Positions 1-3,577 of a stretch of 5,581 nucleotides of DNA are shown in pieces (position 1 is the stretch's first letter; each line of letters opens with the position of its first letter). Origin of the DNA: Desulfovibrionales bacterium (GTDB lineage Bacteria > Desulfobacterota > Desulfovibrionia > Desulfovibrionales > Desulfomicrobiaceae); NCBI GenBank assembly GCA_012727515.1, contig JAAYGZ010000377.1, forward strand, positions 1-5,581. The letters run 5' to 3'. Made by a program: the position numbers and the translations under genes. The notes below the pieces were generated by a model. The model saw only the letters and a list, made by a program, of their open reading frames with translations, did no database searches and was not told where the DNA came from.

Positions 1-164
1 AGGCAAACTGGTTTAACTCCTCCGAAGCCGCTTCTGTTGAATTTCGAATTGAAGAAAAATCAGGCAACATCACTCTTAGTAATGATGGTGGCAAAGGAAA
101 ATGGTCTGATATTGAAATTGACTACCAAATTACTAACAACCAAGCCAACTGCACTCTGCCGTAA
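1..164 (+). CDS. 3' end of an unrecognised gene (partial)
   Basis: An open frame enters from the left edge (first full codon at 3) and stops with TAA at 162-164, giving the last 53 residues of a protein. The tail is hydrophilic and rich in Asn, Ser, Asp and Glu, has no membrane segment, and ends NQANCTLP with a single Cys four residues from the end. I do not recognise the family. A secreted or pilin-like C-terminal domain would fit the short beta-rich, Asn/Ser-rich look and the terminal Cys, but this is a guess. Base composition is clearly more AT-rich than pgpA next door, which may mean a different selective history or transfer. That the frame is real is supported by the strong terminator starting 13 bases after the stop. 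Confidence 0.6.
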   Translation, partial: ANWFNSSEAASVEFRIEEKSGNITLSNDGGKGKWSDIEIDYQITNNQANCTLP

Positions 165-176
165 AGTTTACTGCTA

Positions 177-211
177 AAAGCAAAACGCCGGCTTGACCGG
201 CGTTTTGCTTT
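177..211. terminator. Bidirectional intrinsic terminator between convergent genes
   Basis: A perfect 15-bp stem (177-191 with 197-211) closes a 5-base loop, CTTGA. The core of the stem is GC (CGCCGG/CCGGCG). The outer part is A-rich on the left arm and T-rich on the right arm, so each strand reads a GC stem followed by a T-rich stretch. It lies 13 bases after the plus-strand stop at 164 and 21 bases beyond the pgpA stop at 233, so it can end transcription from both sides. Confidence 0.9.
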
Positions 212-232
212 ATATAGCCAAGACCTACTTTT

Positions 233-727
233 TCAAACCACCATCCTTCCCAACAATACACAGCCCAGGGCATACAGCCCTGCCACGCCATCATCGAGCA
301 TAATGCCCCAGCCACGGGGCAGCCAGTTTTCCGCAGCCCGCACAGGCCAGGGCTTGGCAATGTCAAAAATCCGAAACAACATGCAGCCCAGCACCAGCCA
401 GGGCCAGTCTGCCAGGCCAGCAGCCAGGGGCAGGATGGTCAGCCATTGTCCCCAGAGTTCGTCAATAACCACGCATCCTGGGTCTGGCCGGCCAATGATA
501 CGCTCGGCCCGGGTGGCGCACCAACTGCCCACAGGAAAGAGAACAGCCAGCACAGCCAGGCGCACAGGCATGGACCAGGGCAGAAACAGGGCCGGAGCAA
601 GCAGCACAGCGGCCACAGAACCCCAGGTGCCGGGCGCCACGGGCATTCGTCCGAACGGACCAAGGGTGGAAACATGCAGGGCCAGGCTCTCTGACCAGCG
701 TGATGGCTTGGGTAGGGAAATAAGCAT
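233..727 (-). CDS. pgpA: Phosphatidylglycerophosphatase A
   Basis: A 164-residue integral membrane phosphatase that removes phosphate from phosphatidylglycerol phosphate to give phosphatidylglycerol, the last step of that phospholipid branch, at the inner membrane. The family motifs are all present and in order: GRMPVAPGTWGS at 26-37, PDPGCVVIDELWGQ at 81-94, FRIFDIAKPWP at 118-128, and GWGIMLDDGVAG at 139-150, with the acidic residues of the metal and active site (Asp82, Asp89, Glu90, Asp122, Asp145, Asp146). Hydrophobic spans lie near 36-50, 55-72, 95-120 and 147-163. The length is normal for the family. The ATG start at 727 is chosen because AGGAAA lies 6-8 bases upstream and the conserved core begins soon after. 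It is transcribed away from the tRNA, is apparently monocistronic, and ends at the shared terminator. The stop is TGA. Confidence 0.93.
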   Translation of the reverse strand: MLISLPKPSRWSESLALHVSTLGPFGRMPVAPGTWGSVAAVLLAPALFLPWSMPVRLAVLAVLFPVGSWCATRAERIIGRPDPGCVVIDELWGQWLTILPLAAGLADWPWLVLGCMLFRIFDIAKPWPVRAAENWLPRGWGIMLDDGVAGLYALGCVLLGRMVV

Positions 728-733
728 AGGTGG

Positions 734-739
734 TTTCCT
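734..739 (-). promoter_or_regulatory. Ribosome binding site of pgpA
   Basis: On the minus strand this reads AGGAAA, with AGGA ending eight bases before the ATG at 727. It supports that start over internal candidates. Confidence 0.7.
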
Positions 740-776
740 GGTGTGAGAAAATCAGGGACAAAGGGGTTATTGCGAA

Positions 777-804
777 TTTATGCCCTATGGGTAGAACGAA
801 GCAA
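777..804 (-). promoter_or_regulatory. Weak candidate promoter for pgpA
   Basis: On the minus strand, TTGCTT (804-799) and CATAAA (782-777) are 16 bases apart, about 50 bases upstream of the pgpA start. Each box matches the sigma-70 consensus only in part. It is the best pair I see in the 190-base divergent gap between pgpA and the tRNA, but the match could be chance. Confidence 0.2.
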
Positions 805-880
805 CGCGGACCTGTACCCATTTGCGGCAATCTTCCCGCAGTATAAAGGACATCCGCCCTGGCGCTCTCTTTTTCGTATC

Positions 881-909
881 TTGACAAAATTTAAGGAGAA
901 TCATAAAAA
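881..909 (+). promoter_or_regulatory. Promoter of the tRNA-Arg gene
   Basis: A perfect -35 box TTGACA at 881-886 is followed 17 bases later by TAAAAA at 904-909, a 4-of-6 match to the -10 consensus. Initiation would fall around 915-917, two to four bases before the mature tRNA 5' end at 919. That leaves almost no leader, as is common for single tRNA genes. The -35 is convincing; the exact -10 is less so, because the region is a run of A. Confidence 0.65.
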
Positions 910-918
910 AATTCCGAT

Positions 919-995
919 GCGCAATTAGCTCAGTTGGATAGAGCGTTAGCCTCCGGAGCTAAAGGCCGCAGGTTCGATTCCTGCATTGCGCGCCA
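919..995 (+). tRNA. tRNA-Arg, anticodon CCG
   Basis: A complete 77-base cloverleaf with CCA encoded in the DNA (993-995). The acceptor stem is GCGCAAT (919-925) with ATTGCGC (985-991), and the discriminator base is G992. The D stem is GCTC/GAGC, with a loop containing GG and an A at the position-20 equivalent, an arginine identity base. The anticodon stem is TTAGC/GCTAA, closing the loop CTCCGGA (951-957), whose anticodon CCG (953-955) reads the arginine codon CGG. The variable loop is short, and the T stem GCAGG/CCTGC closes TTCGATT. All stems pair without mismatch. It is flanked by its own promoter and terminator, so it is a single-gene unit. Confidence 0.97.
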
Positions 996-1003
996 TAGAC
1001 TTC

Positions 1004-1039
1004 AACGGACTATCGCATATGTGCGCTGGTCCGTTTTTT
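1004..1039 (+). terminator. Intrinsic terminator of tRNA-Arg
   Basis: The outer stem AACGGAC (1004-1010) pairs with GTCCGTT (1029-1035). An inner stem CGCA/TGCG (1014-1017 with 1022-1025) lies inside it, separated by a 3-by-3 internal loop. The run TTTTTT at 1034-1039 follows directly. It begins nine bases after the tRNA CCA end. On the minus strand no T-run follows, so it should act only on the tRNA transcript. Confidence 0.85.
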
Positions 1040-1082
1040 ATTTGCTACCCAGCACTAGCTCGTCTTATTTTTCTCTGCCAGG

Positions 1083-1406
1083 CTACCCAAGCCCTGGCAG
1101 AACGCCAATCCGCTGTGCAGTTACCTTGAGGGGCATCAGGCGCAAGCCATAAAATGGACAGGCCATTTGTCCGCCCATGGGTTGGCCTGCCGTACAGTTT
1201 TTGATTCCCTGTACACTGCCAGCACAGGCCAGACAGAATTTCCGCAAGGCTTTGTGCAAAACATACGCCGGGACATCTTCTGCTCTTCGATACGAATGTA
1301 ACGCACACTGGTCATTACAGCAGGTATCAACAAGATACTGACTTTTGCCCTGACACCACAAGCACATTGTATGCACTGTATGAACGAATGTATTTTTTGA
1401 TTTCAC
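1083..1406 (-). CDS. Small cysteine-rich protein with duplicated CxxC...C...C motif
   Basis: A 107-residue reading frame holding two copies of one pattern. Copy 1 is CLWC at 15-18, Cys29/Cys30, then CALHSYR at 34-40. Copy 2 is CLAC at 58-61, Cys71, then CPFYGLR at 83-89. In outline each is C-L-x-C-x-G, a Val or Ile, C, then C-x-hydrophobic-aromatic/His-x-x-R. This resembles short cysteine motifs I recall in hypothetical and phage-associated proteins of Desulfovibrio-like bacteria. Four cysteines per copy suggest metal binding (zinc-ribbon-like), which is inference. No signal peptide or membrane span is seen. The start is uncertain: GTG at 1406 is the longest option (an in-frame stop lies at 1419-1421), with GTG at 1376 and ATG at 1367 as alternatives. 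None has a good ribosome binding site. Copy 2 has about seven extra residues between its third and fourth Cys. It stands alone between two terminators. Function unknown. Confidence 0.6.
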   Translation of the reverse strand: MKSKNTFVHTVHTMCLWCQGKSQYLVDTCCNDQCALHSYRRAEDVPAYVLHKALRKFCLACAGSVQGIKNCTAGQPMGGQMACPFYGLRLMPLKVTAQRIGVLPGLG

Positions 1407-1466
1407 GTGCGAGTAATCTCATTTCGGGTAAGACAATATATTACCTGATCCGCACAATAGAGACGT

Positions 1467-1492
1467 AAAAAAGGCAGAGTTGCCCCTGCCTG
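1467..1492 (-). terminator. Intrinsic terminator of the metH-argA-hpt-zinc-ribbon operon
   Basis: On the minus strand a 6-bp stem AGGCAG/CTGCCT (1491-1486 and 1477-1472) closes an 8-base loop. The T run is the complement of 1472-1467. It lies about 24 bases past the stop of the zinc-ribbon gene at 1515, and it separates this operon from the small cysteine-rich gene downstream. The stem is short but the T-run is perfect. Confidence 0.75.
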
Positions 1493-1514
1493 TGTATTTC
1501 AGCTATTTGTATTT

Positions 1515-2513
1515 TTATTTTCCTGACAATGAGGACTGCAAAACTTCCAGGCCAAATTCTTCAACCGTATCAGGTGCATTAAAAAAGACAGCCATAAATG
1601 GCACGGCTGCTCCTGGCTGGACATTGGTATTATTGGTTAAAATACCAACCTTGGCAGTCAGGGCGTCTTCAATATCTTTACGCGAGGCTACCTGGAGCTG
1701 GTACAGACTGACCACGTTGCCACACACAAATTCCTGATCGCTGACAGCCAGGCCCTGCTTGTCAAAAAGAGAGGCTTTGAGGCGAATCAACTCGCGTGGT
1801 TCGGCAAAACGATTGACTGCCTTGCCTTCAATAATAAAGAGCTGTCCTTCTTTTTCATTGGGCACAAAATACTGGCGCACATTTTCCAGAGCAATCTGGG
1901 CTGCGCTCTCAGGCACTGTGACAGGCACTGCTGGCGGAGCCTCTGCACTTGTGGCATTTGGCGCAGGCATCCATAGGGCCCGGTAATAGACTGCCCCGCC
2001 TATTCCAATAATAAGCAGCAATAAAATCAGTACAGTGATTAAAAACCAATTGCTCTTTTCAGCTTTTGCTTCTGTTTCTTCAGCATCAAAATCGTGTTGT
2101 GTCGGGCGCTCAATAAGTGGCTGCTGAAACGCGCCTTGCAAATCCGCCACCATGGCCTCATCCACCTCTGAGCGAGCAGAAGATCGCACAGGCTCTGGCT
2201 GTGTTTGCTGTTGGCGCGGCGACACAGACTCTGTCAGTTGTTCCTGAAACAAGCTTTCAAGTTCATCCTCAAAAGAGGCTTCAGCGTCTGCTGCCGGCTC
2301 TGGTTCATGGGGCAGTTCTGGTTTGACTGGCTCCGGTGCACTCTGAGGCTCTGCAACAAGATCTGCAACAAGATCAGCTTCAGGTTCACTCTGAGGAGCA
2401 GGAGCCACAAACACGTGCTTGCAGCGGGTACAACGGACCTTGCGCCCACCCGGACCTATCTGTTCTGCACTCAAATTGTATTTGGTGTTGCACTCTGGAC
2501 ACTGTACAAGCAT
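1515..2513 (-). CDS. MJ0042-type zinc-ribbon membrane protein with DUF3426-like C-terminal domain
   Basis: A 332-residue single-pass membrane protein. Residues 1-36 form a zinc ribbon of the MJ0042 type, with Cys5, Cys8, Cys28 and Cys31 in CPEC...CTRC. Residues 38-150 are a low-complexity Pro/Glu/Ala/Gln-rich linker with no fold I can assign. A hydrophobic helix spans about 156-178, flanked by Lys/Asn and Tyr/Arg. Residues about 205-330 look like a DUF3426 domain (beta-rich, Asn/Gly turns). With the basic ribbon inside, the C-terminal domain would be periplasmic. The biochemical role is unknown. The ribbon may bind nucleic acid or protein, which is inference. The ATG at 2513 is chosen over an in-frame GTG at 2534 because GGAAGGA sits six bases before it and the ribbon begins directly after it. 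It is last in its operon, 44 bases after hpt. Cys264 is the only cysteine in the C-terminal half. Confidence 0.85.
   Translation of the reverse strand: MLVQCPECNTKYNLSAEQIGPGGRKVRCTRCKHVFVAPAPQSEPEADLVADLVAEPQSAPEPVKPELPHEPEPAADAEASFEDELESLFQEQLTESVSPRQQQTQPEPVRSSARSEVDEAMVADLQGAFQQPLIERPTQHDFDAEETEAKAEKSNWFLITVLILLLLIIGIGGAVYYRALWMPAPNATSAEAPPAVPVTVPESAAQIALENVRQYFVPNEKEGQLFIIEGKAVNRFAEPRELIRLKASLFDKQGLAVSDQEFVCGNVVSLYQLQVASRKDIEDALTAKVGILTNNTNVQPGAAVPFMAVFFNAPDTVEEFGLEVLQSSLSGK
2350..2375. repeat. Two perfect copies of a 12-base unit inside the zinc-ribbon gene
   Basis: The unit TCTGCAACAAGA occurs twice in direct tandem (2350-2361, 2362-2373), followed by TC, which begins a third copy. 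It keeps the frame and encodes a doubled Ala-Asp-Leu-Val (residues 46-53) in the acidic linker. A second short word, CACTCTGAGG, also recurs at 2339-2348 and 2388-2397. This looks like slippage in a linker that tolerates length change. Confidence 0.8.
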
Positions 2514-2519
2514 GGCGAT

Positions 2520-2526
2520 TCCTTCC
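2520..2526 (-). promoter_or_regulatory. Ribosome binding site that fixes the zinc-ribbon gene start
   Basis: On the minus strand this reads GGAAGGA, ending six bases before ATG 2513. It is the strongest site in the window. It lies inside the reading frame of the longer GTG alternative (2534), which argues that the longer start is not used. Confidence 0.8.
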
Positions 2527-2557
2527 CGGTACACTCAGGGTAATCAACAGTAATTGA

Positions 2558-3073
2558 TCAGAAGTTAAGGCAATAAATACTGTCAAGCTCGCGGTATTGC
2601 TCGGCATAGTCAAGCCCATAGCCAACAATATATCCTTTATCCAAGGCAAAGCCGACAAAATCCACATGCACATCTGTTTCCCGACGCTCTGCTTTGTCAA
2701 CCATGGTTGCAATGCGAATACTGCGTGGGCTACGCGCTTCAAGCACTTTGGTAAGAAACTGCATGGAGTGCCCGGTGTCAACCACGTCTTCCACTACCAG
2801 CACATGCTTGTCCGCAATATCAATTTCCATATCCTTGGAAAAAACCATGCGTGATTGCCTGGAAGTCTTATCTGTATAGCTTGATAAGCGTACAAAATCT
2901 ATCATGGGATGAATGGTCAGATTGCGCATCAGATCAGTAAAAAAAGCATACGCGCCCTTGAGCACGCACACACAGACCAGAGGCTCATCGCCATACAGGG
3001 CAGAAATCTCCTGGCCCAACTCCTTTACCCGGACGTCAATCTGAGTCTTGTCAAAAAGTTTAATAAATTCCAT
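2558..3073 (-). CDS. hpt: Hypoxanthine phosphoribosyltransferase
   Basis: A 171-residue cytoplasmic purine salvage enzyme that joins hypoxanthine (often also guanine) to PRPP to give IMP or GMP. Family marks in order: LKGAYAFFTDLMR at 38-50 (loop I), SSYTDKTSRQSR at 64-75 (mobile catalytic loop), VLVVEDVVDTGHSM at 91-104 (PRPP-binding loop, with Glu95, Asp96 and the putative general base Asp99), Lys127 (base contact), and VGYGLDYAEQYREL at 150-163 with the base- and metal-binding Asp155. Length is typical. The PRPP loop reads DTGHSM instead of the more common DTGxTL, a mild variation. The ATG at 3073 is preferred over an upstream in-frame TTG at 3109 because GAGAGGA precedes it and the family N-terminus aligns there. 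It is third in the operon, 25 bases after the argA-like gene. I cannot tell substrate preference from the sequence. Confidence 0.93.
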   Translation of the reverse strand: MEFIKLFDKTQIDVRVKELGQEISALYGDEPLVCVCVLKGAYAFFTDLMRNLTIHPMIDFVRLSSYTDKTSRQSRMVFSKDMEIDIADKHVLVVEDVVDTGHSMQFLTKVLEARSPRSIRIATMVDKAERRETDVHVDFVGFALDKGYIVGYGLDYAEQYRELDSIYCLNF

Positions 3074-3076
3074 CGT

Positions 3077-3083
3077 TCCTCTC
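3077..3083 (-). promoter_or_regulatory. Ribosome binding site of hpt
   Basis: On the minus strand this reads GAGAGGA, with AGAGG ending four bases before ATG 3073. The spacing is a little short but usable. It decides the start against the upstream TTG at 3109, which would overlap the argA-like gene and has no such site. Confidence 0.65.
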
Positions 3084-3098
3084 AGCCTTTTGCTCTGG

Positions 3099-3566
3099 CT
3101 ATACTTCAATCATCATTGCAATTTCGTCACATTCCGGAAATTGCGGGCATTTCAAACAATCTGCCCATACTTTTTGCGGCAGAATATCCTTGCTCACTTC
3201 CTCAAAGCCCAGCTTCCGAAAAAAGTCCACTTGATAGGTCAAGGCAAAAACCTTGTAAATACCAAAGGTCAGTGCATCGCTGATACAAAATTCCACCAAC
3301 CTCCGCCCCAGGCCCTGGTGCTGGGCCCGTTCCGTCACTACCAGCGAACGCACTTCGGCCAGAGCCTCCCAGGTAATACTTAACGCGCAGCACCCAACAA
3401 CTTCTTCAGTGGCAGTATCTTCTGCCACAATAAAATCACGAAGATGGGAGTACAGTTCATTATAGGATCGCGGCAGCAACAGGCGCTTGTTTGCACAGTC
3501 CATGAGCAGGCGATGAATACATTTCACGTCTGCAATGGTTGCTTTGCGCAGCGTATATGGTTCCAT
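3099..3566 (-). CDS. argA: Single-domain GNAT acetyltransferase, probable N-acetylglutamate synthase
   Basis: A 155-residue GNAT protein, probably acetylating glutamate with acetyl-CoA to N-acetylglutamate, the first step of arginine synthesis. The N-terminus LRKATIADVKCIHRLL is a typical GNAT start. EVRSLVVTERAQHQGLGRRLVE at 71-92 contains beta-4 and the acetyl-CoA pyrophosphate loop Q-x-x-G-x-G (82-87). The tail FFRKLGFEEV...LPQKVWADCLKCPQFPEC (115-146) matches what I remember of short ArgA-like proteins in delta-proteobacteria and Gram-positives. There is no amino-acid-kinase domain, unlike the long E. coli ArgA. Cys137, Cys140 and Cys146 form a small cysteine cluster near the C-terminus that could bind metal (inference). 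The ATG at 3566 has AAGGA seven bases upstream. It starts nine bases after metH ends. Substrate is inferred by resemblance only; another amino-acid acetyltransferase is possible. Confidence 0.8.
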   Translation of the reverse strand: MEPYTLRKATIADVKCIHRLLMDCANKRLLLPRSYNELYSHLRDFIVAEDTATEEVVGCCALSITWEALAEVRSLVVTERAQHQGLGRRLVEFCISDALTFGIYKVFALTYQVDFFRKLGFEEVSKDILPQKVWADCLKCPQFPECDEIAMMIEV

Positions 3567-3572
3567 TGTTTT

Positions 3573-3577
3573 TCCTT
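3573..3577 (-). promoter_or_regulatory. Ribosome binding site of the argA-like gene, overlapping the metH stop
   Basis: On the minus strand the sequence is TAAGGA. TAA (3578-3576) is the metH stop codon and AAGGA (3577-3573) is the Shine-Dalgarno site of the next gene, six bases before its ATG at 3566. Ribosomes ending on metH would stop on this site, which suggests translational coupling. Confidence 0.75.

Noticed and set aside
340..430. Frequent CCAGG/GCCAG words on the plus strand as an uptake or Chi-like signal
   Set aside because: They are explained by Leu-Ala and Pro-Gly rich coding (CTG GCC, CCT GGC) in pgpA and metH. Without a genome-wide count there is no case for a signal.
303..746. 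A 147-codon plus-strand frame opposite pgpA
   Set aside because: It is the antisense of a clear pgpA with all family motifs. The protein is Arg/Pro/Gln-rich without recognisable domains, as expected of the complement of a GC-rich gene.
743..928. A 61-codon plus-strand frame upstream of and overlapping the tRNA
   Set aside because: It runs through the tRNA promoter and into the mature tRNA, and has no domain and no good ribosome site.
1045..1308. A second minus-strand frame of 87 codons overlapping the cysteine-rich gene
   Set aside because: Its cysteines have no repeated spacing, and it conflicts with the frame holding the duplicated motif.
2514..2534. A longer start (GTG at 2534) for the zinc-ribbon gene
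   Set aside because: The best ribosome binding site in the window lies inside this extension and points to ATG 2513, where the zinc ribbon begins.
2543..2558. Hairpin ATCAA/TTGAT between hpt and the zinc-ribbon gene as a terminator
   Set aside because: The stem is only five AT-rich pairs and no T-run follows it.
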